Shown here one piece after another: positions 1 through 12,119 of a stretch of DNA of 64,000 nt. Position 1 is the stretch's first letter; every line of letters starts with the position of its first letter. A program made the position numbers and the translations under genes. Source of the DNA: Metallyticus violacea (Eukaryota; Arthropoda; Insecta; Mantodea; Metallyticidae); the NCBI GenBank assembly GCA_030762175.1, contig CM060830.1, forward strand, positions 47,064,501 through 47,128,500. The letters run 5' to 3'. The notes under the pieces are model-generated. The model was not told the origin of the DNA, did not search any database, and saw only the letters and a list, made by a program, of their open reading frames with translations.

Positions 1-1659
1 AAACTTCTCATGTTTAGTGTTACATCTTACCAATAAAAACTATACTGCAGGACTGTACTATAACTTCAAAGTTAGTAATGTTATTAAGTTAGCTTATCGC
101 ATTGTCTGGGGCAAGAAACGCTCTAAAACGTTCTCCAATGCGGTTAAAAGATAAAATAAAATTTGTTTGAAACTTGGAGGGGGGCAGGGATGACGCTAAT
201 TCCTCTCTCCAGACGGTTACTAAAAGCTGGTTCCCTTAATAACGCTTCCATATAACTTACGTGGAGAAGAACGGGATGAGGTTGCTTGGAGGAAGCAAAT
301 TTTCCTGGCCGGCTTCCACCGTCTGCTGCAACAAGCAGGAAGTATATTAAAATACGCTTGGATTGTTAGAACCAACTCGCGTTAATGTTCGAGCTTTATT
401 TCCCAAATTATGGGGCTTCCAACTGTCTTTTGAAAAGTAAATTGATTAAGGATTTCAATTATCTCTAGTTAGCACTCATACTTGTAATTAATGTTGGATG
501 TTTGGTATTATTTAGTTCCGTGTATTTAATAGCCGTGAATATATTATACTTTTGTGCAAGTATCCATATATTAATATTAAATATAAAGCAAGTAACATAT
601 TTAAAGAAGCAAAACCTTGCTTTTAATAAAAGCCTATCTGCATTTCTGCTCTGAAATAGATAAATGAATTATAGCGTTACCCCATATACATAAGATGTAC
701 TTTAGTTATCGGCAGCAAGCTGGGCTAAGGTTCATGCAGGATGTTCAATGAGAAACTGGCTGCTGCACACTGTGATAACTAACGTTATCCATAACTAGTA
801 ACAAAACTGGTGGAAGATTAGGGGGGATTTAAGGAACCAATTATTGAGAAACACTTGTTTCAATTGAATTCTAATTTTCTTAGAGACTGAGGCAGTTCTC
901 TTCTGCACTCTAATTTTCCTCTTTCATTATTGAACTTATCGATGATAATTGTGATATTTCTAACGATATAAAATTTATAAATAAAATTCATATTTTTGTT
1001 ACTTCTTCAATTCTTCGAGGATCACATGCCTAATTCCTCTTTGACAATTCTATTTTTGCAAGCTTATCAGCAGATAACAATCTATGTTTATAGATGAGCT
1101 CACGTTTTCGTATTTTAAAAGCACACCGCACCACTTGTTACAGCTTTTAGCGACATATTACAAGAATGTAAATGGAAGAAAGAACGCGAGCAGAATGCAG
1201 AATACTAATTGATGCAATAATTAAAGTACTAACGATTATGTAAATTATGCAATAAATTGCAATATTTGAACGAAATGTAAACAAATGCTTTTGGAGTCTA
1301 ATTGCATTTTCTACTGACAACACGAACAACCTGTTTCAGTAAAGCCTTTTTTTCTCACCTTACTCTTCGTGCATACGTCTATGTTTATTTTTTGCGCCCA
1401 GCTTGCATCTCCAATTCAAGCTGTCACCATTCCGTTTAAACAATATGTGCCAGAATACTGACAAAAATACGGGGAAGAGAAGAGCACGTTCTGTCCGCCG
1501 GAGCCATTTGTGGTCTTCCGTATGATTATCATTTCTATTTATTTATTTTTATTTTGCGCCCTAGTCTTCATAGCGTAAATTGTACTGGAGCGATTGGCTA
1601 AAAACGCATGCATGAACGTTTCGTATTGACCTTGATATGACCGACCGTAGTGAGATTTC
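1..1659. other. AT-rich DNA, no gene seen
   Basis: I see only short chance open frames and no recognisable repeat boundary. The sequence is low-complexity AT-rich in places. Confidence 0.5.
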
Positions 1660-1903
1660 TTTTAATAGTGTTTAACGCTCGTTTTTACCACTGAAGCACC
1701 ACAGGTGGTGACACTGATAACACATGAGATGAAATTATATATTGGGAAAGGATTTTTAATAGAAAACGTTAAGGGTACCTCTCCAGCATTTGCCATTTAT
1801 GAGAACTGAGGAAAACCTGGAAAAAACTTCAATCAGGTTCTGGTGGGATTCGAACCATAGACCTCCCGCACAGTCCGCGCATTAACGACCTCGGCCACCC
1901 GTA
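1660..1903 (-). mobile_element. tRNA-derived SINE, family B, copy 1
   Basis: Read on the reverse strand, this has a tRNA-like head (a GGTGGCCGAGG-type A box near 1903 and a GGTTCGAATCCC B box near 1846-1857). A body follows with the phrases GGCAAATGC and GGTACCCT, and then a tail ending in TTAAACACT. The same order of blocks recurs at 3970-4200, 33452-33708 and 55345-55600, which defines a dispersed family. It is non-coding and would have been transcribed by RNA polymerase III. The copies differ at many positions, so they are old. Confidence 0.8.
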
Positions 1904-2039
1904 GGGATGGTGAGGGAGATGATTTCGTTGAAAGTACAATCGGGGCTAAAATCGGAATGGGGAATGGAGCTGTACATCAAAACAGAGACTAAACTCACTA
2001 GACAGCGGCTCGGTGGCTCAGATTAGGGGCATGGCGGAT

Positions 2040-2515
2040 GATGATCACCGAGAAACATGAGAGAAGAATTTGTCCCATTTGTGAAGAGGGAAGGGTCATG
2101 GACACATCTTATGACTGAATGTAAAGGTACGGAAGAACGAAGAGAGAAGTACCTACTGCACTCCTTCACAGAAGCGAAATGGTCATGCTGGACTTTGCTC
2201 CCAGGCAAGGAAGGAGAGGAGAGATTAGGTAAATGTCTAATGAAAGTGAGACAGCTCAAGTTTGAAAAGGCTAAAAACCGGGGAAGGGGTTGAAAAGAAA
2301 ACAAATTGACAGAATCCAGCTGTGTGTCATCCATAATGGGACTTATTTACATTTTGTATGACTTTTTAACACTTTTAAAAATTATTCTTCTGCCTTTTTA
2401 TTCTATTTAAATTTATTTGTTTTTAATTGCAAAATACATATGTTTTATATCTTATTGTGAATATCTAATGTAATGTCTTGTGCTAAATCAAACATATAGT
2501 GTATCATAAAAGTCA
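2040..2515 (+). mobile_element. LINE 3' end, family L2, copy 1 (broken)
   Basis: This is the tail of a non-LTR retrotransposon. It encodes the end of the reverse-transcriptase protein, with a cysteine knuckle of the type C-P-I-C followed by H-L-M-T-E-C. The two halves lie in different frames (about 2067-2100), so the gene is frameshifted. The frame at 2057-2293 then runs to a stop and an AT-rich 3' UTR follows. The same coding tail and the same UTR (GAATCCAGC, then AATATCTAAT and GTGTAT-ATAAAAGT) recur in reverse at 28790-29215. That shared untranslated part makes the family assignment firm. The 5' portion is missing, as expected for a truncated insertion. Confidence 0.75.
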
Positions 2516-2969
2516 GTTGGAATCGTGCGCCTGTTAAAGTAGTTTTGTATTAGTGTCAATGTACTACAACTACAACTACTATTACAGCCTACAGTAGTGC
2601 ATAGATATCCAGAGTATGCTCATCAGCCACCGATCCTGATGAAACTCTCATACAGTTCCGATGTATTGCTCCAGTTACTGACTCTGAGAGCTGGTCTGAA
2701 CAAAGAATGCCGGAATATTATCTACATGTTAAGAGTTATCCCCCAGCATCCTCAAATCAGTGGCCAACAGTCGATCCACACCAGAATTCGCTTTTACATC
2801 ACTTAACACATTAAATGCTTTGACTGCCCAAAATAAATGGTGAGAGGAAGGCATGTTTTCATAATGGGTTAAAATCTTCCCTGCTTCCTTAATAGCACCA
2901 GATGTCGCATACCAACCATTTCCCCGCATTGCAAAACTTTCCCACTGCCCACTATAAGTTACTGACTCC

Positions 2970-3352
2970 TGTGCCTAATAATTACCTCAGAGCCAGAGAG
3001 ATAAAGGTTTTTGCAGAAAGTCGTACCCGGTTTAAATATTACGTGTTAATATACCGCCTTTTTACTTTCTTATTACTGTTCTTATTTTTTTTCAATTATC
3101 AATATAATTTTATTTGTCTTATTTTTCTTCCCTTCACTTTTCCTGAAGCTGTTTTTTATCTGTTTCCAAGCATTAATATTTACTTTTACCATCTTCTTGT
3201 TATGCCTTTGAAGAAGAATGCAAGCGGTTTGAAATATTCCGGTATTTGTGTTACTATTTTTATGTTTCATGTATTTCTGCTTCTCTAGTTCTTGTTATTT
3301 GAATACGTTGTTTCAGGAGGCATTTTATTTTCCATTTTTATTATATATAAAT
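2970..3352 (+). repeat. Dispersed repeat R1, copy 1
   Basis: This segment shares ordered blocks with the arms of the foldback at 20385-21435 and with 56400-56565. The blocks include an AGAGAGAT stretch, TTTTTGCA-AAAG, CCCGGTTTAAAT, CCTTTGAAGAA, a GTTTGAAATATT-like block, and CTTCTCTAGTTCTTGTTATTT followed by TTTTCATTT-like sequence. The open frames here (for example 2902-3288) do not resemble a known protein and look like chance frames in repeat DNA. What type of element R1 belongs to is not clear. Confidence 0.65.
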
Positions 3353-3969
3353 TCTCAGGAGAATAAAAACAAAGAAAGATATAATTTACAGCTCTATTGT
3401 ATTGGTAAATTTGGCAGAAAATGTAACTTTTGTGAACATTACTTAGTTTTTCCAATAGGAATCGCATAACAACCAGAACTAAGTATGCCCGATATAGAAA
3501 TATTGCTATACAGTTAGGTCTAAGTGCACAAAGGACAAGAAAAACATCATGGACTGTTCCTCCTATAGCAATAATGAGATTGAAATAGGCCAAAGAGCAT
3601 GCAAACTGGTGTGTATAAAGTTAGGAAAAGAAAACTGAGTAACTGAACAATACTTTAATTAGCACTATGAGGTAAATCATTAAGTTACAAATTGAAATGG
3701 AGTACTACAAGCTTGGTTGAGGTACTTGAGTCTATTGTCACTAGATGGCAGCATTAGTCGTGGTAATTAGTGACATTGAGTGAGTGTACAACTTTCGAGA
3801 AGCGATCCGTTGTTAAGATTTTGGTGGTGAACAAAAAGTGAACATAAGAAGTGCTTTCCATCTCACGGTGTCACAGGGGCGAATTTGCATTACAGTATCT
3901 CAATCGCTACCACGATGGACATACTCGCCCGATTTGTCACAGGCGATGAGTTTTAGATTCACCATTACC

Positions 3970-4202
3970 AAAGGCACGGATTCGAGAGCGGGAGGTCTGG
4001 GGTTCGAATCCCGCCTGGACCGTCCTCATGACTGAGGTTTTTTCCAGGTTTTTCTCAGTCCTCCTGATAACTGGCAAATGCCGGAGAGGTACCCTAAACT
4101 GGAAAGTATCCTACCTTAAAAAAAATCTCTCCCAATATATCATTTCATGTATCACCAGTGTTCACCGCCTATGGTGCCCTCAGTAGTAATTAAAGATTCG
4201 TT
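3970..4202 (+). mobile_element. tRNA-derived SINE, family B, copy 2
   Basis: The B box GGTTCGAATCCC (4001-4012) sits in a tRNA-like head. A body follows with GGCAAATGCCGGAGAGGTACCC and a tail ending near GGTGCCCTCAGTAG. It is the forward-strand counterpart of the copies at 1660, 33452 and 55345. The A-box half is weak, suggesting 5' decay. Confidence 0.8.
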
Positions 4203-6940
4203 AAATTATATCTGGAAGAAAAGAAATTCTTGGCATTATGAAACAAATTTTACAGTAAAAGATCAATTTTCTTTTTTGGGTTACTTTACATAGAAGATTT
4301 TATGATTAGCAAGATATTGGTTTACAAAATTCTGTTAATGGACGAAGAGCAAGCAAACGCAGAGGCACGCAGTCACAGCACTCGCATTGTTAAAAACATA
4401 ATGCAATAGAGCAATACAAAAAAGCGTTATGGGCAAGAGACTGCCTTCCCTAATACGACTATATACTAAAACTGGATAACATTGGGTGGCACAAGCTTTT
4501 GCAGGATTGTCACATCAACAACACCGGCTGGATCAAGCACACCGCCACTGTGAGAAGCTGTTTACAATCGGGTGCAGACGTTCTCTGAAGGGCGGACACA
4601 TATCAAAGACGAACATCACCTTACAGACCAACGGAGACTGTATTGGGGTTAGTTTTTATATGAAGACGATGCTTACAAAATCATAAGGCAATACAATAAC
4701 AATTAAAAAGTTAAAATCTTCCGAGTTGTTTTGCCATGGTCCATAGTTTAATATGATACCATAGCTTTCGCCAACTACTACGGTTAGAATCAAGAATGAA
4801 CAAAACTTGACCGACAGCCAGGAAGTTTTTAACGGTTATATTTATAACATCAGTCATGAGAGCCTAAGAAGTAACTTTATGTCGAGAAGTGAGCTTTCTG
4901 TCAAACGTGAAACAATTTATTTTGCATGCAAAGTCTTCATATTGAAATAATTCTTCCCAACTATGTTTTATACACGGTCAGTCTAAATTCAGCAACATCG
5001 CGAAATTTAATCCTGTGCTAAAAAGTCCTGAAGTGAGAAAAGAGGTCTACTTCAGCCAACTTTGTAGATATTGAAAATTGTATTTTACAAACACAAACTG
5101 AAAGTTTATTTTGTATTAATATGCAAAAAATCATGCTTGACTCTTGATGGTGTGGGTATTGCTTAGACTCAAATGATTGAGTTAGACAAGTAGCATATAC
5201 CGAGCTCTTTAGTAATAAAAGTTACATTTTATTCCCTCCTCCGTTGGTATGGAGTTCAATAGGAATTTGTCTAAATGTGTAAAAATATAAATCTCTGCGC
5301 TTCAGTCAGACATTTCGTCCAGTTGCCTTGCTCAACCAACAGATCAACTTTCAGGCTGCGTCAGTTGTTCCATTTTATCGTTAGAAAGACAAATCAGCGA
5401 GCAACATACAAAAGGCCCAGAGTTAAATTAATTGAAGTATTGAAAGCGAGGTATCGATGAGTTAAACGCTTGATAATCAATGAAATTACCTGTTTTCTGA
5501 TTGCGCGCTGCCACAAAGGTTTAACAGCATTGCAACCCATCCTCTCAGGTCACCATGCATCACGTACGTGATGAGAGCTCGGGTTCTAGGCAACGGACTG
5601 ATTGCTTGCTAAGCCCCAAAGCAGGATTTCAATCGTCCCAAACGGAAAATTCCAACTTGATTAGAATTTTTAACCATGATGCACGTCGACCGCGCATGGT
5701 GGGTCATTAGCCGTGCAATCATGGCACGCCTGTCGTTCTGCTCAGCTGAACAGCGAAATTGTTTCGTAGCAAATCATATCGCAGCTTTTTCTAAATTGCG
5801 ACAGGTGACCTTTTTAAGGCATGGCAAATGTCACAGCAATCTATCTTTATTTTAGCATAGACTTGCGGGAATAGATTGAAAGCGTGTTATGTATCGAATG
5901 ATTCCTTTATATACGGTCTTTTCTGCCCTACTAAACTGTGATATTCTCAAGGAGTCCATTCTTTGCATATATTTTTGCTTTCTAACTATTAATGACACAT
6001 TAGAGCACATAAAGAGTGAACTAAACAAGGAGGAAAGGAATTTGACATGAAACTTCACTCCTACCAAAAGTAAGGCGGTAAAGGTAGCTAAAATGCCAAA
6101 ATTAAATTATTTAGTTATTTCAGAGTTAATAACGTGATATTATCAAAATGGAACAAATTATTTGTATCATAAAATAACATTTTGGGAAAGCACACTGTGC
6201 TGGTCTTACGGTCATCGAAATTTTACCTCCGCCTTTCTTAAGTTCCTGTACCTTCTCTAATCGTGATGTAGAAATTACCTCATGTTGGAAGCGTTCGTTT
6301 ATGGCCGATAAGCTTCCTCTGTCAGTGAATAAGTAAGATAACAGATCTTCCTATGGATCAAGCAAAAGAATTCTGAATACGCTCTTATTCTGGGGGTAAT
6401 ATGGCCTTCGTAATTGGAAATTTAAAAAGACTCTTGATTGGTCATCCAGTAATCCAGGTATTAAGATATAATGTATTAATTTGTAAAAGTAGTGTGTTGT
6501 ATAATGAATTTCTTTGGAGTTTAGTTGATTTTTTATGCAAGTTTTCTCTTTGCTTACCACACAATTGAATAATGCTTGAATGTTTCTCAAGCAATATCAT
6601 GTCAATTATGAGTGTGTCAGGACTTAGCATTTGTTTTCTCAATTTCAAAAGTCACACACTTATAAGTACTAGAATATTTTTCTATGATCCATAAGTACTG
6701 GCAGATTCTAACCGGCAATCGAAAAGTTCCTCCGCACTTGGGTGATGTGCGCCGTTTAGGAAAAAGTTGGTACTCTTACATTTCTGACATTTCTTTCTTA
6801 AAAACCGATTTTTAGCAGATAATTCGCCCACCGTTGCTAAAGTTTGGACTTTTGGAGTGTGTGTTTGCCTTGATGTTAATTTAACACAATAACTAGGCAC
6901 GAGGAGGGAGGGATCTGTTGTTTAAGTTCTAGTTTGTCAA
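4203..6940. other. Unassigned AT-rich DNA
   Basis: I see no gene and no confident repeat here. The stretch contains a 16-bp perfect palindrome at 5558-5573, listed separately. Open frames such as 4486-4686 and 5275-5460 show no recognisable domain. Confidence 0.4.
5558..5573. repeat. 16-bp perfect palindrome
   Basis: CATCACGTACGTGATG equals its own reverse complement. Its core holds two overlapping CACGT/ACGTG half sites of the kind bound by bHLH or bZIP proteins. Function is unknown and it may be chance. Confidence 0.6.
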
Positions 6941-6949
6941 ATGAACCAC

Positions 6950-7640
6950 AATACCGGGAGATTCTGAGAGAGACCATACCTTCAACAACAATTTAAAAGA
7001 TAAATATTTGCAAATTTATACTGACACAAGTATTTTGAGAACTTGCTCACCAGGTCATTTTTAGTGATGAAGCCACATTTCATTTATCCCAAGTCCAATA
7101 TAGGGATTCCAGAATGTCCACCTGTCTAGATGGAACATGTTAGTTAGTACAAAATTAACGTGTCTAGAAGTTGTGTGTTCGGCATATTGTTCTTCACAGA
7201 GGATTCTGTCACTGATTACAATTTGGAATATTGGTTAATGTCAAAACTTTGCAGGTTAGAATGCACAGGAGTTTATTTATCAAAACATGTGGGCATCCGG
7301 GACTACCAAAATCAACGAAATGGTGCCGCCGCCGCAAAATTGATTGGACTCAATTGACAATTTATTCTTAGGGGGTCATTTCAGTGACGAAGTTTACATC
7401 TTCACAAAAAGGCACTGCCAGAATTTCAACGTTGCATCCTCACCGTCATAGCGGACGTCATTGAACATCTTTCTGTGCCTCCGGACTCTTTCAAATGCAC
7501 TGCATTCCATAAAAATGGAATAAAATTGTTCATGCACAAGACATTTTTGGGCACGAACTTATTTATGTAAAAGATTTTACTTAACAGTTTGTTGAAACAG
7601 ATCATTTTTACCTTCATTATCGACAAACATCAATTAGCCT
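6950..7640 (+). mobile_element. Tc1/mariner-superfamily transposase relic
   Basis: Read forward across several frames, this shows the order of a cut-and-paste transposase of the type common in insect genomes. F-S-D-E-A-T-F-H-L-S near 7060-7090 holds the first catalytic aspartate. F-F-T-E-D-S-V-T and a Y-W-L-M block lie at 7187-7245. A C-terminal stretch resembling E-V-Y-I then L-P-E-F-Q-R-C-I follows at 7390-7450. The middle, including the expected second aspartate, is degraded, and stops and frameshifts are frequent. No terminal repeats were identified. It is a dead fragment. The superfamily call is fairly firm, the exact family is not. Confidence 0.6.
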
Positions 7641-7754
7641 TGCATATTATGAACAGGCCGCGCTTGCGGTCAATACTTGCTTAGACTTCCATATTATTAA
7701 ACAACAGCTAAATAATACAATATTACAATATTTAAATTATATTTCCTACAATAC

Positions 7755-8780
7755 TAAACCTTTCTTTTTATAATTAAACCCATTCGGCCAAATTTCTATC
7801 CTTGAGAGTTCCTTAAGACCTTATACACACTAACACACCGGTTATTGGTGTATAAGGACTCTGTTTAATACTAGATAACTACTGTTATACCCTCCCCTAC
7901 TCATTTCATCCTCCTTTCACTATCTGACAATACTATTCTCAAGCATATTTCCTAAGTATTTTACACTCATAACCATTTTTGTCTTACCTTGCCTATGTAT
8001 TTTCCAAGTTTCTTAATAAACATTAAGAAACTGAAACATCTGATTTTAAATTTAAAATTCTTCTACCTCTTATTTCATCTGGTAGGTTTTCCCATTTTCG
8101 TAATGGAACTGTTCCCTCCAAAACTTAGTTTGCTTACATTCTAGTATACAATGTCAAGTACTATCTGGTTCTGCACACATAGGACATTTTCCCTTAGTGT
8201 ATCCTTTTTTTAAATCTACTTAAATATTTTACTCCTGTTCTAAACCATGCCAACCCTTCCCTTCCTACCTTAACACAAATTTAAATATATCTTTCTCTTA
8301 CCCACACTTTTTAGTGTATAAAATAATTTCAGAGATTTTTTTGGTGTTAAGATTTGCCCATATTTCCTATTTTTCAATATCCTCAATTCTTATGGTTATC
8401 TGTTTCCAAAATCCTTTACCCAATATTTCTCCCTTGTATCATACTAGTCCCATGCCTGCTTCTTGTACGATATTTTGGATTTTAGATAACCAAGTTTCTC
8501 TCCCCTTAATTTTTCCTTGTGCTACCAAACACTGATTAATGATATTCACCTCCCTATTCAATATTCTCTCTATAACCTTGCATTTATAGCCCAATCTTCG
8601 TAGTTCCATTAGGGCAACCTCGTTAGGTGAAGATCTAGGTAAGCCTAGAACAATTCTACAAAATAATCTATTTATCATATTTATCCCTCTCCAGCCTTCA
8701 TCTGGCCCCAAATTTCTATTCCATACACCATTCTGCTCTCCACTATTGAGCCATATATTCTCTCTAACCATTTACTTGCA
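7755..8780 (-). mobile_element. LINE 3' end, family L1, copy 1
   Basis: On the reverse strand the open frame 8771-8439 (110 residues) reads as the region after the reverse-transcriptase domain of a non-LTR retrotransposon. It carries the motif R-I-V-L-G-L-P-R-S-S-P-N, typical of the thumb/C-terminal part. Further 3', in other frames, comes a cysteine knuckle (C-P-M-C, then H-C-I-L-E-C near 8150-8190), then an AT-rich 3' UTR. A second copy at 25255-25960 matches coding and UTR blocks in the same order. The element is 5'-truncated and broken by frameshifts, so no active enzyme can be made. Confidence 0.8.
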
Positions 8781-9098
8781 TATTTGGTGTTTTGTTAACA
8801 CAAGATCTGATTACACTCATAACTGCTTTTCCTTCTGCTACTGCTTTCCTTTTTTGATCGCTCTATTTAACTAATAGTAATAAATACATACATCGTTTCT
8901 TTTCCGATAAATGAACACCTTCAAATCTGATCCCCACTCAAAAATGCAAATAAATATTGCAGGTGTTCACTTCGTAGATCCCAAGAAACAAAAGGCGTAC
9001 GATTCGTTTTTGTTGCCCATATGTTATTGTCATGTTTACCCACTGACATTTTATACGCTAGAGCCCTCGGAACGCCGGCGGTACCGGCGAAGGGCGGT

Positions 9099-9111
9099 GG
9101 GGGGGGGGGGG
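9099..9111 (+). repeat. G13 homopolymer
   Basis: An uninterrupted run of 13 G follows the palindrome-rich GC patch at 9070-9090. Similar runs occur at 35144-35154 (G11) and 47800-47811 (G12), and as C12 at 23545-23556. Such runs can fold into G-quadruplexes and are prone to sequencing error. Confidence 0.8.
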
Positions 9112-9371
9112 CAGTCGGTTTGCAGTGACTATTGATCTGTAGATACCGGCATGCACACATGCGTTTATCTGATACACCTGTTTTGTACAGTACTAGAAAC
9201 ATAGACATGCATCTTGTCCATGCCTATACTGTGATACATCTATCACCAGTTTATTCGTTCATTTCTCTACAAGCCCGTTACCGAACAAAAGAGCTGTTTT
9301 ATTAGCTGTATCCCATGTGTATATTTAAAGCAACTGAAACGCACATGGAAACATGTGTACGTTTAAAGTGA

Positions 9372-9660
9372 TTCTGGTCTAATTCATTACCATATTTGTC
9401 TCCTAAACCCAAGATCGCGGGTTCAAACCCGGCCAGGTTCGATGGATTTTTTCAGGCGTAAAAATCCTAAGTATGGCTTCCTTCGGAAGGGGAGTAAAGC
9501 CGTGGGTCCCGTGTCGTACATTTACGGCATGAAAAAGAACCTCAAGCCTGAAAGAGAGGCCTCTGAGGAAAATTTGTCGGCCGTTTCACGTCCTGAGTTG
9601 AATGGGACGCTGATGGCCTGAGATGTTAAAGAGCGTCCATAAATAAACCAATTAAAAAAG
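9372..9660 (+). mobile_element. tRNA-derived SINE, family A, copy 1
   Basis: This has a degraded tRNA-like head with a B box near GGGTTCAAACCC, then the family A body: a GATGGATTTTTTC block, a GTATGGCTTCCTTCGGAAGG hairpin, the GAGAGGCCTCTGAG palindrome, TTGTCGGCCGTTTCACG, and a terminal GATGTTAAAGAGCGTCC followed by ATAAATAAA. It pairs with the inverted copy at 9741-9978. Confidence 0.9.
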
Positions 9661-9740
9661 TTGTAATTAAGTTTAGAATATATAACAACTTGTTTGATGA
9701 CGGATGACCATTGGCTACAACCTAGTTTTTTTGTGTGTGT

Positions 9741-9978
9741 ATTTATGACTACTCTTTAACATCTCAGGACAGTGGTGTCCTATTCAATTCCGGGCTTGAA
9801 ACGGCCGATAAATTTTGCTCATAGGCCTTTTCTTTCAGGCTTGAGGTTTTTTACGTGCTGTAAATCTAAGACACGGGACTTCCCTTCCGAAGGAAAACAC
9901 CTAGGATCTATCGACATGAACCCGCGATCTTGGGCCTACGAGGCAAGTATGGTTACCACTACACCACCAGGACCTACA
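9741..9978 (-). mobile_element. tRNA-derived SINE, family A, copy 2 (inverted)
   Basis: This is the reverse-strand copy, with the tail at 9741-9775 and the tRNA-like head ending near CACCACCAGGACC at 9978. The open frame 9772-10020 is merely the SINE read antisense. It lies about 80 bases from copy 1 in opposite orientation. Confidence 0.9.
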
Positions 9979-10189
9979 GGTCACCAACTGTTATTCAGCC
10001 GCTATATAAAGGCGGAGTGAATGTTCCGGATAATTACAGAAGCATATCTTTCGACACTAGGAAATGTGTACTGTAGAATTCTGTATGACCGCATTTGTTC
10101 ATGGTTTAAACTTTAAATAAAATATTACTTTCAGGCCGGTATTAGGGAAGGTAATTACACAATTGTTTGGAAAGAAAAAAAAAGGGAAA

Positions 10190-10880
10190 GTTATATTATG
10201 TCTTTATTTTAAAATGGAATTTTAACTATGGGAAGAAGTGCAATATGGGAGAAACTATGGCGTAAGGGTATTTCGAGCAAAATTATCCAGACTCTACTGG
10301 TAATATACACAAATGGTAGATTCTGCATCAAACTGGATTAAAATTGCATTTCTGAGAGTTGGAGAACGTTATGGGGAGCTAGGCTGGGATGTATTTTGCC
10401 GCCTCTATTGTTTATTGATGACGTCATCGATCTGTTATTCTGAGAGGAGGTGAACGCTCCAGAAATAAACGACATTAATATTCTAGTTCCTCTACACGCC
10501 TATGATTATCTGTTGAGGCCCTTCAGGAGGGAATCGATTTATTAACTGATTATTGCAACAAACGGGCATTGATCGTAAACGTCAACAAAACTAAAACTAT
10601 CACTTTTAAAAATGGATCAGGTAAAATGGATCAGGGAAAGTGAAATAGAGAACGTACAACATTTTCACTATCTAAGTATAACTTTATGAATGGAAGATGA
10701 AATAAAAACACAGACACCACGTCATACAAAGTCCGGGGATGAACGTCAAGGTTCTGCGTTATGTTCTCACAGGTATCTCAATTTCCTTTAACTATTATGG
10801 AGAATATGTTTAACGCTGTAGTAAGCTCTGTTGTGTTTTGAGACTAGGAGAAAATGAACAGACGAACACTAGTGATTTGG
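10190..10880 (+). mobile_element. Non-LTR reverse-transcriptase relic
   Basis: Forward translation across frames gives the order of a LINE reverse transcriptase. It includes W-E-K-L-W-R-K-G-I-S-S-K-I-I near 10245-10285 and L-P-P-L-L-F-I-D-D near 10395-10425. The block V-N-V-N-K-T-K-T-I-T-F-K and an I-E-N-V-Q-H-F-H-Y-L motif lie at 10575-10675. The catalytic Y-A-D-D-like site is degraded (a later D-Y-L remnant). Stops are frequent, so the gene is dead. The relic is followed by an isolated mariner terminal repeat at 10893-10925. Confidence 0.6.
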
Positions 10881-10892
10881 CCACCTTCACGA

Positions 10893-10925
10893 CATCTCTG
10901 AGTCAGGCCGAGAACTTTAGAGCAC
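10893..10925 (-). mobile_element. Orphan mariner terminal inverted repeat
   Basis: The string TCTGAGTCAGGCCGAGAACTT, continuing into TAGAGCACC, matches the right end of the mariner at 51121-52372 (CAGGCCGAGAACTTTT). It is also the reverse complement of that element's left end. No transposase is seen beside it, so it is an end left by a deleted or broken copy. Confidence 0.55.
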
Positions 10926-12119
10926 CGTTATACGGTAAAGAGATATAAATAAAGACAGAAAGTTACAAATTGATTACAAGTATATTAAGTGAAATGCGTA
11001 AGAACAATTGTAGCATATAAAACGCTGACCAGAAACGAAGAAATACGAGAGGAATTAGGAAAATGAAACAGAGCATATAAGATGAAGTGGGTAGTTCTTG
11101 TACTGAAGATGAAACCAAAAACGTTACCAGAGTACTTGAAAACTAAGAGTAGTTAAATGATTTAGGACAATGGCATGAGCAATGTGTAGATTGCTAGAGG
11201 CAGCAATGTCTAAAGCATGAAGGAGAAAGAAAAATAAAACGTGTGTGTATAACCAAAAGTACAATGGACATAAACAGAAATTATGGAACGTTAAAATAAA
11301 GGAAATGGGAAATGAGAGAGTCGTCAGAGAGACAGACATATTCATACAGGACGATCGAAGTGACTTGATGTAGGTTTCAACAATTTCTAGCAATAAAGAA
11401 GATGAATGTACTCTTATGATTTTTTTAAGAATAACAATAACTGATTCTCAGAAAGTTTCTATTTTTCTTCAATTAATATTCCCATTGGTTGACTGAACAT
11501 TTCCTGCGCTTTACTGCATAGCAATACTGAACTAAAAACTCTCAAAATGCCGATGTTCTCTTTTACATTCTTTAAACAAATTTTCTATTGTCATGAAAAA
11601 TGCAGCTTATTTGATGCTGACATGAGTCTCCGTTCAAAGATAAAGTTGTTGTTTTTGGCAGTGTTTGCCTTGGAGACAAGGTTTAATTTGCTGATCACAT
11701 ATTTTATATTAAGATGATGTTCTCTTGCTGATTGGACAACTGTTTTCATTGGTGAACGAGGCTTATGTGACTTATGTGCATGCATTGAAGTTGATACAGC
11801 AAATTCGGATTTATGTTGCCAAATTGATGGAAACAATTATAAGGTTTCCTTTAGATGGTTCCGATAGCATTTATAAAAGCGAGGAGATGCTGTTTGCTTT
11901 TGGAATGATTCGACTTATTGGTTTGAAGCCAAGTTGTAATGAATTTCTTGTGAGAATGAATGTGAACAAGCAGATACATTTAGTTTTATAAATTCAGTGC
12001 TAATAACTGTTTCCCTCCAATTCTACACCACAGTATTGACACTCATTGTAGCAATAGATAACTGTAGTTGTTGCTTTTACTGGTTACACTAGAAGTTAAG
12101 CAATTTGTTATGTTTTAAC

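Noticed and set aside
3838..4035. Y-S-P-D-L motif suggesting another mariner
   Set aside because: The motif stands alone, with no catalytic D-N-A-P-x-H block before it and no terminal repeats. The rest of the frame is SINE B.
8314..8535. Forward open frames over 8314-8535 and 25597-25944
   Set aside because: Both are antisense shadows of the reverse-strand LINE tails.
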